Shown: positions 9,490 to 18,815, numbered from the stretch's first letter. The stretch is DNA of 64,000 nt from Rhodoferax sp. U2-2l (GCF_020594515.1 NZ_JAJCTH010000012.1:1-64000); one strand, 5' to 3'. The notes: generated by a model not told the origin, from the sequence alone. Translations and numbers: made by a program.

Positions 9490-11649
9490 TTATTGTGAAG
9501 GAATTTGGAAGGTGCGCAGGCCTGCGCCAATCAGCTCGGGCGTCATGCCCAGCGCCCAGGCAGCAGCAGCTGCTGCCAGCACCACATCCAGCTTGTCGTC
9601 CGGCCAGGCGGGCAAGGTGTCCAGCGGCAGACGCGCCGAAGAGGTGAGCCCGTGCGCCAGCGCCAAATGGCCGTCCTGCAGAAACACCACTTGCCCGCCG
9701 GCAGTCTGATGCGCAGCCAGCGCCTGCACCGTGGGGTCAGCGGCGTAAAAGATCACCTGACCGTCGCACAAGGGGGCCATCTCGGCCACCTGCGGGTCGG
9801 CCGCGTTCAGCACCGCCGTGCCGTGCGGCAGGATCACATCGACCTGGGTGCGCATCACGTTATAGAGCTTGTCGGCGCTGTCGATATAAAAATTTGACAG
9901 CGCAGCAAAGTCACCCACATCGGTCACCACACCCACGGTGCATTTGTCGTATGCCAGGCCATCGCTCAGGATGCCTTGCGGCGTGTGCTCAAACACCGCC
10001 ACCTCCAGCGAGCGGTTCATCAGCAGGTTTTGCCCGGCGTCCCAATGGGCGCCGTCACGCGCGTCAACCCGGCGCACCCCCAGATAGAAGCCGTCGCGGC
10101 AGGCCAACCCGACTTTTTGTGACTGGATATAGAGCATCCAGCTCACCAACCGGGCAATCAGCGTGGTGTGGGTCTGACCGGTGATGCCGACCAGCTTGAT
10201 GCGCCCGGTGTCACCCGGGGCAAACATGTGCGCCATGATGGCCTGCCCGATGGGCCGTGGTTGACCGCTGGCGGGTTTGAGGTGCGCCAGCAGCCCGGGG
10301 CTGGCATTCACTTCCACCACCGCACCGCGCTGTTGGTCCATCGGGCGGGCGGCATCTTCCAGCACCATGTCCACCCCGGCTATGTCCAGCCCGACCACGC
10401 GCGCGGCCAGCGCCGCGGTGGCCGCCACGCTGGGGTGCACCTGATCGGTGACGTCAAAGGCCACATTACCGTTGCGCTGGATCAGCACCCGGGCACCCGC
10501 TGCAGGCACCGAATACGCAGTGAGGCCCTGGCGCTCCAGTTCCAGAATGATCTCGGCCGACTCATGCGGCTTGACCACGTTGAGGGGAAATTCCTCGGTC
10601 GCACCGCGACGCGGGTCGGTGTTGATCTGCTGGTTCACCAGCCCCAACACATCGGCCACGCCGTCACCCGTGACCCAGGCCGTCTCACCGCGCGCCACAG
10701 CCACCACCTGGGTGCCCACGACCAGCAGGCGATGTTCATTACCCGGCACGTAGCGCTCCACAATCACCCGGTTGCCACCTTGGCGCTGGGCCACCACAAC
10801 CGCCGCCTCGATGTCCTCGCGGGTGGTCAGATCCAGCGACACACCGCGCCCGTGGTTGCCGTTGTACGGCTTCACCACCACCGGCAAACCAATGTCCTCG
10901 GCGGCTTCCCAGGCTTCAGCAGCCGTTTGCACGACCTGGCCCTCGGGCACCGGCACACCGGCCGACCGCAACAAATTTTTGGTCAGGTCTTTGTCACCGG
11001 CAATTTCTTCGGCAATGGCGCTCGTGTGATCCGTCTCGGCGGTCCAGATGCGGCGTTGGTGGGCGCCGTGCCCCAGTTGCACCAGGTTGCCATCCGTCAG
11101 ACGGCTGTGCGGAATGCCGCGCTCGGTAGCGGCCTCCACAATGTGCGCGGTGCTGGGGCCCAGGCAATGCACATCCACCAGCTCACGTAGCCGCAGGACG
11201 GCGGCAGGCAAATCAAACGCGGTGTCGTGGATGGCGGCGTGCACCAAGTCAAGGCCCTCGTTCAGGGCGGCGCGGCCAACTTGTTCTTGACGGGTGCGAA
11301 ACGCCATCTTGTAAATACCGCGCACCGAGGTTTGCCGCGTTTTGCCAAAGCCGGTTTGCATGCCGGCCAGGTTTTGCAGCTCCAGCACCACGTGTTCCAG
11401 AATATGGCCAGCCCAGGTGCCCTCGCGCAGGCGCGCCAGAAACCCCCCCGGCTCACCCACCCCGCAACGATGCACCGCCAAGCCGGGCAGCCATGCGGTC
11501 AAACGCTCATAAAATCCGGGCAACGTGTTGGAGGGATAGTCTTCCAGGTCGCCAATGTCCAACCAGGCCTCGATCACGGGGCGATAGGTCCAGATATTGG
11601 GACCGCGCAAGTGAGCCACACGCAGCAATTGAATGGTCTTCATCGTCAT
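9490..11649 (-). CDS. Second, truncated cyanophycin synthetase (CphA'/CphA2-like)
   Basis: 719 residues, about 140 shorter than its neighbour. The ATP-grasp domain looks intact (VVVKPYNGNHGRGVSL near 249; VVEVNASPGLLAHL near 445). The Mur-ligase P-loop is degenerate: GQTHTT stands where the neighbour has GTNGKTT, so the catalytic Lys is missing. The protein stops after RTFQIPSQ, without the C-terminal Mur-ligase lobe. From established work, cyanobacterial CphA2 proteins are also truncated at the C-terminus and polymerise beta-aspartyl-arginine dipeptides; whether this protein behaves likewise is inference. It may instead form a complex with CphA. ATG 11649 or ATG 11643 can start it. It is the first gene of the minus-strand cyanophycin transcript. 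Confidence 0.9.
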   Translation of the reverse strand: MTMKTIQLLRVAHLRGPNIWTYRPVIEAWLDIGDLEDYPSNTLPGFYERLTAWLPGLAVHRCGVGEPGGFLARLREGTWAGHILEHVVLELQNLAGMQTGFGKTRQTSVRGIYKMAFRTRQEQVGRAALNEGLDLVHAAIHDTAFDLPAAVLRLRELVDVHCLGPSTAHIVEAATERGIPHSRLTDGNLVQLGHGAHQRRIWTAETDHTSAIAEEIAGDKDLTKNLLRSAGVPVPEGQVVQTAAEAWEAAEDIGLPVVVKPYNGNHGRGVSLDLTTREDIEAAVVVAQRQGGNRVIVERYVPGNEHRLLVVGTQVVAVARGETAWVTGDGVADVLGLVNQQINTDPRRGATEEFPLNVVKPHESAEIILELERQGLTAYSVPAAGARVLIQRNGNVAFDVTDQVHPSVAATAALAARVVGLDIAGVDMVLEDAARPMDQQRGAVVEVNASPGLLAHLKPASGQPRPIGQAIMAHMFAPGDTGRIKLVGITGQTHTTLIARLVSWMLYIQSQKVGLACRDGFYLGVRRVDARDGAHWDAGQNLLMNRSLEVAVFEHTPQGILSDGLAYDKCTVGVVTDVGDFAALSNFYIDSADKLYNVMRTQVDVILPHGTAVLNAADPQVAEMAPLCDGQVIFYAADPTVQALAAHQTAGGQVVFLQDGHLALAHGLTSSARLPLDTLPAWPDDKLDVVLAAAAAAWALGMTPELIGAGLRTFQIPSQ

Positions 11650-11788
11650 GAGTTTTATTAGGTCACCCGTTACGTATCGGTGCCGGATTTTCAGTTCTTT
11701 TGGTTAACAACGGCCCCTGTTTGAGCAGCAAAAGCATAAATATTTTGTCAACCACGGCAGCCGCCCCATCGTCCCAACATTGGCCTCC

Positions 11789-14071
11789 ATGACCCCAGAC
11801 TTGCTTGCCCCCGATCCTGCGCTGCACGACCTCCCCCCCGCGCTGCGCGCCGAGGCCGCGGCGCAACTTCAAAATCATGAGAGCGCTTTGGCCTCTCTGG
11901 TGGCTGATCTCGACGACAAACTGCATTTTGTCCAGGCCTTGGTCCTGCTGACCAACCAGCGCCTGCTGAGCCGTGCGCCAGACGGCACGTGGCAAAGCTG
12001 GCCCTACCGCCGTGGTCTTGCCCTGAAGCTGCACGACCACGCGGGCGTTGGCCATCTGGAGTTGATGGACGCCCACGCGCGTCTGGCCGTCTGGCGCTTC
12101 ACCCTCACGCACAACCTGCACGCCACCCGGCTGGTGGACCAGTTCCAGATTTACCAGACCAGTTTCGAGTCCGGGGCACCACCCGTGGTGCCAGAAGGTC
12201 ACCGCTGCCCGAGTTGCAAGGCCCCGCTGGCACCGGACGAAGACGAGTGCCCGATCTGCACCAAGGTCATCCACACCCCGCCGTCCACCTGGACGCTGCT
12301 GCGGCTGTGGCGTTTTGCCAAACCCTACAAAGGCCAGTTGCTCGCCGGCCTGGTGCTCACCCTGCTGGGCACCGCCGCCAGTCTGGTGCCGCCGTATCTG
12401 GCCATGCCGCTGATGGACGAGGTGCTGATCCCGTTCCAGAACGGCCAACACATCGACCCGATGCTGGTGGCCGGTTACCTGGCCGGACTGTTTGGCGCAG
12501 CGCTGTTGGCCTGGGGCTTGTCGTGGGCCAAGACCTATATCCTGGCGCTGGTGTCAGAGCGGATTGGCGCCGACCTGCGCACCACCACCTACGACCATTT
12601 GCTGCGTATGTCGCTGGAGTACTTTGGCGGCAAACGCACCGGCGATTTGATGTCGCGCATTGGCAGTGAGAGCGACCGCATCTGCGTGTTTTTGTCGCTG
12701 CACCTGCTGGACTTTGCCTCGGATGTGCTGATGCTGGTGATGACGGCGGTGATTCTGGTCTCGATCAACCCGATGCTGGCGCTGGTGACGCTGGTGCCGC
12801 TGCCGTTCATTGTGTGGATGATCCGCTCGGTGCGCTTCCGGCTGCAAACCGGTTTCGAGAAGATTGACCGGGTCTGGTCCGCCGTGACCAGTGTGCTGGC
12901 GGACACCATTCCTGGCGTGCGCGTGGTCAAGGCCTTTGCCCAGGAAGACCGCGAATCAGCCCGCTTCAAGGAGGCCAACAAACAAAACCTGGCGGTGAAC
13001 GACAAGATCAACAAGATCTGGTCGGTGTTTGCGCCCAGCATTTCACTGATGACCGAGCTGGGCTTGCTGGTGGTGTGGGGCTTTGGCATCTGGCTGGTGT
13101 CCCAATCCGAGATCACCGTCGGTGTGCTGATGGCCTTCATCTCCTACATCAGCCGCTTTTACGGGCGGCTCGATTCGATGAGCCGGATTGTCTCGGTCAC
13201 CGAAAAGTCGGCTTCAGCGGCCAAACGCATTTTTGACATCCTGGACCACGTCTCCAGCGTGCCGGAACCCACCCAACCGGTGAAGCTGGCGCGGGTCGAG
13301 GGCCGTATTGACCTCACCGATGTGAGCTTCCGTTATGGCAACCGCGAGGTCAACAAGGGCATCAACTTCACCATCCAGCCTGGCGAAATGATTGGCCTGG
13401 TGGGCCACAGCGGCTCGGGCAAAAGCACGCTGGTCAACCTGATCTGCCGGTTTTACGACGTGTCTGAAGGCTCGATCAAGGTCGACGGTGTGGACGTGCG
13501 CGCCTTGCCGGTGGCCGACTACCGCCGCCACATCGGGCTGGTGCTGCAGGAGCCGTTCCTGTTTTTTGGCACCATTGCCGAGAACATCGCCTACGGCAAA
13601 CCCCATGCCACGCGGGCCGAGATCATTGCCGCCGCACGCGCCGCCCACGCGCATGAATTCATCCTGCGGCTGCCACAAGGTTACGACTCGATGGTGGGGG
13701 AACGTGGCCAGGGCCTCTCAGGTGGTGAACGCCAGCGCATCTCGATTGCCCGCGCCTTGCTGATCGACCCGCGCATTTTGATCCTGGACGAAGCCACCTC
13801 GTCGGTGGACTCCGAGACCGAAAAAGAAATCCAGAACGCGCTGGAAAACCTGGTCAAAGGCCGCACCACCATCGCCATCGCCCACCGGCTCTCGACCCTG
13901 CACCGCGCCGACCGGCTGGTGGTGATGGACCGCGGCAAGATTGTGGAAGTGGGCACCCACGACGCGCTGATGGCCGCCGAGGGCGCCTACTACAACCTGT
14001 ACCAGGCGCAGGCGCGCAACATGGATGTGGACATGGACGACGAGAAAGACCGCCGCAGGGACGACCAATGA
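11789..14071 (+). CDS. Cyanophycin-associated ABC exporter (fused permease-ATPase) with N-terminal PH-like and zinc-ribbon regions
   Basis: 760 residues from ATG 11789; an in-frame TTG at 11780 is the alternative start and neither has a clear Shine-Dalgarno. The first ~130 residues contain a PH-like stretch ([15 protein letters not shown]), then a zinc-ribbon CPSC-x10-CPIC at about 140-157. A type-I exporter membrane domain with about six helices follows (180-460). The ATPase domain has Walker [10 protein letters not shown], signature LSGGERQR, Walker [13 protein letters not shown] and switch AHRLST. It is divergent from the cphA pair and overlaps the DUF1854 gene by ATGA. Relatives with this context are described as cyanophycin-metabolism-associated ABC transporters; the substrate is unknown. 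Confidence 0.9.
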   Translation: MTPDLLAPDPALHDLPPALRAEAAAQLQNHESALASLVADLDDKLHFVQALVLLTNQRLLSRAPDGTWQSWPYRRGLALKLHDHAGVGHLELMDAHARLAVWRFTLTHNLHATRLVDQFQIYQTSFESGAPPVVPEGHRCPSCKAPLAPDEDECPICTKVIHTPPSTWTLLRLWRFAKPYKGQLLAGLVLTLLGTAASLVPPYLAMPLMDEVLIPFQNGQHIDPMLVAGYLAGLFGAALLAWGLSWAKTYILALVSERIGADLRTTTYDHLLRMSLEYFGGKRTGDLMSRIGSESDRICVFLSLHLLDFASDVLMLVMTAVILVSINPMLALVTLVPLPFIVWMIRSVRFRLQTGFEKIDRVWSAVTSVLADTIPGVRVVKAFAQEDRESARFKEANKQNLAVNDKINKIWSVFAPSISLMTELGLLVVWGFGIWLVSQSEITVGVLMAFISYISRFYGRLDSMSRIVSVTEKSASAAKRIFDILDHVSSVPEPTQPVKLARVEGRIDLTDVSFRYGNREVNKGINFTIQPGEMIGLVGHSGSGKSTLVNLICRFYDVSEGSIKVDGVDVRALPVADYRRHIGLVLQEPFLFFGTIAENIAYGKPHATRAEIIAAARAAHAHEFILRLPQGYDSMVGERGQGLSGGERQRISIARALLIDPRILILDEATSSVDSETEKEIQNALENLVKGRTTIAIAHRLSTLHRADRLVVMDRGKIVEVGTHDALMAAEGAYYNLYQAQARNMDVDMDDEKDRRRDDQ

Positions 14072-14556
14072 CCACCCCCACCGCCATGACCCCGACCTCT
14101 TTCACTTTGATGCGCAACCCGTTTGGCCGCCTCGTCTTGACCACACCGCAGGGCGACGAGGTGGAAGGCGTGGTGCCGGTTCGCGCGTTCCCGATCCAGT
14201 CGCCCGAGAACGGTATCTCGCTGGTCCACACCGACGGCCATGAAGTGGCCTGGGTGGACGACCTGGCCGCCTTGCATGAACCCGCGCAAAGCCTGATCCG
14301 CGAAGAGTTGCAGACCCGCGAATTCATGCCGAGCATCCTGAGCATCGAGAGCGTCACCAGCTTCTCCACCCCTTGCACCTGGCAGGTGACAACCGACCGG
14401 GGCGACACCAGTTTTGTGTTGCGCGGTGACGAAGACATCCGCCGCGTCGGCCCAACCATCCTGCTGGTGACAGACTCCCACGGCATCCAGTTCCTGATTC
14501 GGGATGCGACCACGTTGAGCCGCGGCAGCCGCAAGATCCTGGACCGGTTCCTGTAG
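14068..14556 (+). CDS. DUF1854 family protein, cyanophycin-associated
   Basis: 162 residues; ATG overlaps the stop of the ABC exporter gene (ATGA), which implies translational coupling. The protein is soluble and beta-rich, starting with an [18 protein letters not shown] segment and ending [10 protein letters not shown], with no signal peptide or helix. The family is conserved beside cyanophycin genes in Betaproteobacteria, but its molecular function is not established. Its pairing with the exporter suggests an accessory subunit or regulator of it. Assignment to DUF1854 is from recognition of the sequence pattern and neighbourhood. Confidence 0.85.
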   Translation: MTTPTAMTPTSFTLMRNPFGRLVLTTPQGDEVEGVVPVRAFPIQSPENGISLVHTDGHEVAWVDDLAALHEPAQSLIREELQTREFMPSILSIESVTSFSTPCTWQVTTDRGDTSFVLRGDEDIRRVGPTILLVTDSHGIQFLIRDATTLSRGSRKILDRFL

Positions 14557-14566
14557 CCCACCCACG

Positions 14567-15331
14567 ATGTGCCTGATCGCCTGGCACTGGCAACCCGGCA
14601 GCACGCAGCGGCTGCTGCTGGTGGCCAACCGCGACGAGTTTTACGCCCGCCCCACTGCGCCCCTGCATGCGTGGGCCGAGGCCGACATCCTGGCCGGGCG
14701 TGATTTGCAAGCCGGTGGCACCTGGCTCGGGGTCAGCCGCACGGGGCGTCTGGCAGCGCTGACCAACCACCGTGACCCGACCCAACAACGCTTTGAGGCC
14801 CCCTCACGGGGTGAACTGGTCAGCGCTTTTTTGCGCAGTGATCTCAGCGCCGAGGCTTATCTGAGCGAACTGCGTTCACAGGCCAACAACTACAACCCGT
14901 TCAACTTGCTGGTCTACGACGGCAACCATTTGATGGGGCTGGAGAGCCGCCACGCGCGGGTGCTGGCCCTGTCCGAAGGTATGGGCGCGGTGTCCAACGC
15001 CGATTTTCAGACGCCCTGGCCCAAGCTGAATGGTTTGACCAAGGGCCTGCAACAGCAGCTCAGTCAGGGTCAGCACAGTGATACCGAGTTGCTGGCGCTG
15101 TTGCAGGACCGGCGCATCGCCGCCGATGCCGATTTGCCCACCACCGGCGTACCGCTGCCGCTGGAGCGCGCCCTGTCCGCCGTCTTTGTGGCCTTGCCAG
15201 ACTACGGCACGCGCGCCAGCAGTGTGGTGCGTCTGAGTGGTGACCACGTCGACTTCACCGAACAGGGTTTTGACGCCAAGGGGCCACTGCAGGCGCGACA
15301 CCTGCGAGCGAAACTCGCACCCAAAGCCTGA
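14567..15331 (+). CDS. NRDE family protein (TANGO2 homologue)
   Basis: 254 residues. It begins MCLI, with Cys2 in the position of an N-terminal nucleophile, and carries the family motif ANRDEFYARPT at about 21-31 and GGTWLGVS near 52. TANGO2/NRDE proteins are Ntn-like; heme trafficking has been proposed for eukaryotic members, while the bacterial role is unsettled. ATG 14567 lies 10 bases after the DUF1854 gene, so it may be co-transcribed with the cyanophycin-associated pair by read-through. Family call is firm, function is not. Confidence 0.9.
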   Translation: MCLIAWHWQPGSTQRLLLVANRDEFYARPTAPLHAWAEADILAGRDLQAGGTWLGVSRTGRLAALTNHRDPTQQRFEAPSRGELVSAFLRSDLSAEAYLSELRSQANNYNPFNLLVYDGNHLMGLESRHARVLALSEGMGAVSNADFQTPWPKLNGLTKGLQQQLSQGQHSDTELLALLQDRRIAADADLPTTGVPLPLERALSAVFVALPDYGTRASSVVRLSGDHVDFTEQGFDAKGPLQARHLRAKLAPKA

Positions 15332-15340
15332 TAACAAATG

Positions 15341-15380
15341 TGGCTCCAGCCCTTATTCAATAAGCCCAAGTCGCTACAAC
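15341..15380 (-). repeat. Dispersed palindrome family R1, copy 1
   Basis: Intergenic copy containing CCAGCCCTTATTCAATAAGC with the symmetric core CTTATT-C-AATAAG. Read on the minus strand it fits the family pattern TAGC...AAGGGCTnGAGCC. Five other copies are at 16044, 19939, 23961, 25668 and 35832. Confidence 0.65.
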
Positions 15381-15389
15381 TTCAGTAGT

Positions 15390-16016
15390 ATGTCGGCCTT
15401 GTCCATCAACCTTGTTGTGTTGCTACTGTGCCTGAGCGTTGCGCTGCTGCTGCGCCCATGGCAGTTGCTGAAAGGCGCCACCCGGTTGACACCAATGCTC
15501 GCGGCTCTCACCCTGCTGCCCTGGTTGTGGGCCCTGCCCAGCCTGCACCAGATGCCGCTGCAGTTGCAGGGCTCGGGCGCCTGCCTGCTGGTGCTGATGC
15601 TCGGTTGGCCACTGGCGGTGCCGGTCTTGTGTGGTGTGGGTGTGCTAGCCGCGCTGATCTCACCGATGGGCTGGGACACCGCGTTGGACCTGACGGTCTG
15701 GCTCGGCCTGGTGCCCGCCACGCTGGCCTTGGGGCTGGGCCTGGCCGTGCGCCGCTGGGTCGGGCACCACCTGTTTGTCTACATTCTGGGCCGCGCTTTT
15801 CTGGGCACGGTGGTGTGTGTGTTTGCCGCCGGTGTGCTGGGCCAGTGGGCCGGTCACAACCTGCCGGGTGTGGATGATGACCTGAGCCTGGTGGCACACT
15901 GGCTCATCGCCTGGGGTGACGCGTTTTTGACCGGCCTGGCCACCGCGATCCTGGTCGCTTACAAACCCGATTGGCTGGCCACTTGGTCGGACCGGCTCTA
16001 CCTGAAAAAGCCGTGA
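15390..16016 (+). CDS. CbiM-like integral membrane protein (COG3235 type)
   Basis: 208 residues from ATG 15390; the upstream in-frame extension runs through the R1 palindrome and is less likely coding. About six hydrophobic helices are visible, starting INLVVLLLCLSVALLL, with a conserved-looking C-terminal section AWGDAFLTGLATAILVAY and a cationic end. It resembles the predicted membrane proteins grouped with CbiM-type energy-coupling-factor permeases. No T or A component genes are adjacent, so the transported substrate (if any) cannot be inferred. It lies between the NRDE gene and serB in the same direction. Confidence 0.7.
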   Translation: MSALSINLVVLLLCLSVALLLRPWQLLKGATRLTPMLAALTLLPWLWALPSLHQMPLQLQGSGACLLVLMLGWPLAVPVLCGVGVLAALISPMGWDTALDLTVWLGLVPATLALGLGLAVRRWVGHHLFVYILGRAFLGTVVCVFAAGVLGQWAGHNLPGVDDDLSLVAHWLIAWGDAFLTGLATAILVAYKPDWLATWSDRLYLKKP

Positions 16017-16043
16017 CACACACGACGCTGCATTTTTTCAAGG

Positions 16044-16096
16044 AAAATCGGCACCTAGCCCTTTGATACACGGCGCTGTTAGCTACTTTATTCATA
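16044..16096 (-). repeat. Dispersed palindrome family R1, copy 2
   Basis: Between the CbiM-like gene and serB. Minus-strand reading gives GTAGCTAACAGC, then ATCAAAGGGCTAGGTGCC, matching the copies at 25668 and 35832. It covers an upstream in-frame ATG (16063), which argues for serB starting at 16111. Confidence 0.65.
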
Positions 16097-16110
16097 GTAT
16101 TTTCCATTTC

Positions 16111-16824
16111 ATGACCTCCACCGAATTTGCTCCCGGCCTGCGCATCGCAGGTATCACACCGCCGCTGCGCCTGTCCGACTACAAGCTCATTGCTTTTGAC
16201 ATGGACTCGACCCTGATCAACATCGAGTGTGTTGACGAAATTGCCGACGCGGTGGGTCGCAAGGCCGAGGTGGCCGCGATCACCGAGGCCGCGATGCAAG
16301 GCCACATCAGCGACTACAAAGAGAGCCTGCGCCAACGCGTGGCCCTGCTCCAAGGGGTGACGCTGGCGCAGATGGACCAGATCTACCACGAGCGCTTGCG
16401 CCTGAACCCCGGTGCTGCCGAGCTGGTGGCCGCCTGCAAACAGGCCGGGCTCAAGGTGCTGCTGGTCTCAGGCGGCTTCACCCACTTCACCGACCGCATC
16501 CGCGACCGCTTGGGCATCGACTTCACACGGGCCAACCAGTTGGAGGTGGCCGATGGCGCCCTCACCGGTCACATGGTGGACCAGGCCTGGGGTGACATCT
16601 GCGACGGCGCCGAGAAACGGACCATGCTGTTGCACACCTGCGCCCAACTCGGGATCGACCCCAGCCAGGCGATTGCCATGGGCGACGGTGCCAACGACCT
16701 GCCGATGATGGGTGTGGCCGGCCTCTCCGTGGCTTACCACGCCAAACCCGCCGTGCGGGAACAGGCCAAGGTCTCCATCGAGTCCGGCGGGCTCGACCGG
16801 CTGCTGGAACTGATGCAGGCTTAA
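16111..16824 (+). CDS. serB: Phosphoserine phosphatase
   Basis: 237 residues, HAD superfamily. The nucleophile motif I is FDMDSTLIN near residue 29 (DxDST), motif II LLVSGGFTHF near 118, and motif III/IV GDGANDLPMM near 190. SerB hydrolyses O-phospho-L-serine to serine, the last step of serine synthesis. ATG 16111 gives the standard short N-terminus without an ACT domain; an earlier ATG at 16063 lies inside a dispersed repeat. The stop overlaps by 4 bases the stop of the convergent trpB2-type gene, an unusually tight convergent arrangement. Confidence 0.97.
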   Translation: MTSTEFAPGLRIAGITPPLRLSDYKLIAFDMDSTLINIECVDEIADAVGRKAEVAAITEAAMQGHISDYKESLRQRVALLQGVTLAQMDQIYHERLRLNPGAAELVAACKQAGLKVLLVSGGFTHFTDRIRDRLGIDFTRANQLEVADGALTGHMVDQAWGDICDGAEKRTMLLHTCAQLGIDPSQAIAMGDGANDLPMMGVAGLSVAYHAKPAVREQAKVSIESGGLDRLLELMQA

Positions 16825-18191
16825 ACGGGCTCGGGCACGCTGGGCAAGCCCGACAAGGCCATCGCCAACTCGGCTTCGTCGTACGTCTCGTCGGTCAACT
16901 CACCGGCAAAGTACTTTTGGTAGGACGCCATGTCAAAGTGGCCATGGCCCGAGAGGTTGAACAAAATGGTCTCGGCCTTGCCCTCGCGTTTGCAGCGCAA
17001 GGCTTCTTCAATCGCCCCTTTGACGGCGTGGTTGGCTTCCGGCGCGGGCACGATGCCTTCAGCCCGGGCAAACAACACACCTGCCGCAAAACACGCCACC
17101 TGGTCGTAGGCCACGGCTTCGAGCAAACCCAGCTCCTTGGCGTGTGACACCATGGGCGCCATACCGTGGTAACGCAGGCCACCGGCGTGAAAACCCGGCG
17201 GTGTGAACTGGGCGCCCAGCGTGTGCATTTTGGTCAGCGGTGTCATGCCCGCGGTGTCGCCAAAGTCGTAGGCGTATTTGCCGCGCGTCAGCGACGGGCA
17301 GGCGGCCGGTTCCACCGCCACGATGCGTGGCTTGGGCCCGCCACGCAGGCCGTGGCCAATGAACGGGAAAGCCATCCCGGCAAAGTTGGAGCCGCCCCCC
17401 GTGCAGCCCACCACCACATCCGGCCAAGTGTCGGCCATGGCCATCTGTTGCATGGACTCCAGCCCGATGATGGTCTGGTGCAGCATCACATGATTCAGCA
17501 CCGAGCCCAGCGCGTATTTGGTGTCATCGCGCTGCACGGCCAGCTCCACCGCTTCAGAGATCGCAATGCCCAGGCTGCCACGGTGATCGGGGTGTTTGGC
17601 CAATACCGAACGGCCATAGACCGTTTCGTTCGACGGTGAGGCCACGCAGCGCGCGCCATAGGTTTCCATCATGGCGCGGCGGTACGGTTTTTGGTCATAC
17701 GACACGCGCACCTGGAACACCTCCACCTCCAGCCCGTAGTGCGCGCCCGCAAAGGCCAGTGAGGTGCCCCACTGGCCGGCGCCGGTTTCGGTCACCAAAC
17801 GTTTGACACCGGCTTGCTTGTTGAAAAACGCCTGTGGCACGGCGGTGTTGGGCTTGTGGCTGCCCGCGGGGCTGACGCCTTCGTACTTGTAATAAATCTT
17901 GGCGCAGGTGCCCAGGGCTTTTTCCAGGCCATGGGCGCGGTACAGCGGCGCCGGGCGCCACAGGCGGTAGACGTCGCGCACCGGCTCGGGAATCTCCACC
18001 TCGCGCTCGGTGGTCACCTCTTGCTGGATCAGCGACATCGGAAACAGCGGCGCCAGGTCGTCCGGCCCCACGGGTTGCATGGTGCCGGGGTGCAGCACCG
18101 CCGGCAGTGGCTGGGGAAAGTCGGCCTGCAGGTTGTACCAGGCCTTGGGCATCTGGTCTTCGTTGAGTAAAAACTTGGTCTGCTGGCTCAT
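16821..18191 (-). CDS. trpB2: TrpB2-type tryptophan synthase beta chain
   Basis: 456 residues, longer than TrpB1 (about 400), as expected for the stand-alone TrpB2 subfamily. The PLP lysine lies in GSHKPNTAVPQAF near residue 115, the phosphate-binding loop is CTGGGSNFAGM near 263, and SGHGHFD is near the C-terminus. No trpA is adjacent. TrpB2 enzymes make tryptophan from indole; published work reports that several use O-phosphoserine instead of serine. The gene converges on serB with a 4-base overlap, which is notable because SerB consumes that substrate. A long upstream region carries an FNR-like site shared with fdxA. Confidence 0.9.
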   Translation of the reverse strand: MSQQTKFLLNEDQMPKAWYNLQADFPQPLPAVLHPGTMQPVGPDDLAPLFPMSLIQQEVTTEREVEIPEPVRDVYRLWRPAPLYRAHGLEKALGTCAKIYYKYEGVSPAGSHKPNTAVPQAFFNKQAGVKRLVTETGAGQWGTSLAFAGAHYGLEVEVFQVRVSYDQKPYRRAMMETYGARCVASPSNETVYGRSVLAKHPDHRGSLGIAISEAVELAVQRDDTKYALGSVLNHVMLHQTIIGLESMQQMAMADTWPDVVVGCTGGGSNFAGMAFPFIGHGLRGGPKPRIVAVEPAACPSLTRGKYAYDFGDTAGMTPLTKMHTLGAQFTPPGFHAGGLRYHGMAPMVSHAKELGLLEAVAYDQVACFAAGVLFARAEGIVPAPEANHAVKGAIEEALRCKREGKAETILFNLSGHGHFDMASYQKYFAGELTDETYDEAELAMALSGLPSVPEPV

Positions 18192-18356
18192 GGTGGTTCC
18201 TGATAGGTCAAAAAAGGAGGAAAAAGTGCCGATAGCTTGGTATCAGCCGCGCAAATTGTGCCTCAGGAAAACCCTTCTACCGACACGGTCTTACGCCTTC
18301 GACCGGGTGACGGTGGGCAAGATGGACCGTCAACATCCTGTGCGCCGCAGCGTGAA

Positions 18357-18370
18357 TTGACGCACATCAA
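18357..18370. promoter_or_regulatory. FNR/Anr-like binding site upstream of fdxA
   Basis: TTGACGCACATCAA matches the FNR consensus TTGAT-N4-ATCAA at 9 of 10 defined positions. It is about 70 bases upstream of the expected fdxA start site (TAAAAT at 18423-18428 as -10), a typical class I activator distance. Oxygen-responsive control of the ferredoxin gene is therefore plausible. The same site is about 170 bases upstream of trpB2. Confidence 0.6.
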
Positions 18371-18462
18371 TGCGACTGCAAGGCCGATCTTCTATCCTCG
18401 CGGCCTGCGTCTCGCAAGCATTTAAAATCGCGCCTTTCCAATCCAACCGTAGATCACTCAAC

Positions 18463-18792
18463 ATGACCCATGTCGTCACCGAAGCCTGTATCAAGTGCAA
18501 GTACACCGATTGCGTTGACGTTTGCCCCGTGGACTGTTTCCGCGAAGGCCCGAATTTCTTGACCATCGACCCCGATGAGTGCATTGACTGCGCTGTGTGC
18601 ATCCCCGAGTGCCCGGTGAACGCCATCTATGCAGAAGAAGATGTGCCGAAAAACCAGCGCCACATGACCCAGATCAACGCTGAGCTGGCCTTGCTGCCCA
18701 GCTGGAAAACCATCACCAAGCGCAAGTCGCCGCTGCCGGAAGCCGAAGAGTGGAAAGACCGCACCGACAAGCTGCCGCACCTGCAACGCTGA
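18463..18792 (+). CDS. fdxA: Ferredoxin FdxA, 3Fe-4S/4Fe-4S type
   Basis: 109 residues, matching the 107-112 residue FdxA family. Cluster ligands are visible in [18 protein letters not shown] at about 9-26 and in [15 protein letters not shown] at about 40-54, followed by the typical C-terminal [12 protein letters not shown]. It is a low-potential electron carrier. ATG 18463 is chosen because it directly precedes [12 protein letters not shown] ferredoxin-NADP reductase gene begins 23 bases downstream, so the two likely form a redox pair in one transcript. The upstream FNR-like site suggests oxygen-dependent expression. Confidence 0.95.
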   Translation: MTHVVTEACIKCKYTDCVDVCPVDCFREGPNFLTIDPDECIDCAVCIPECPVNAIYAEEDVPKNQRHMTQINAELALLPSWKTITKRKSPLPEAEEWKDRTDKLPHLQR

Positions 18793-18815
18793 CCCGCTTC
18801 CCTTGACACACCACC

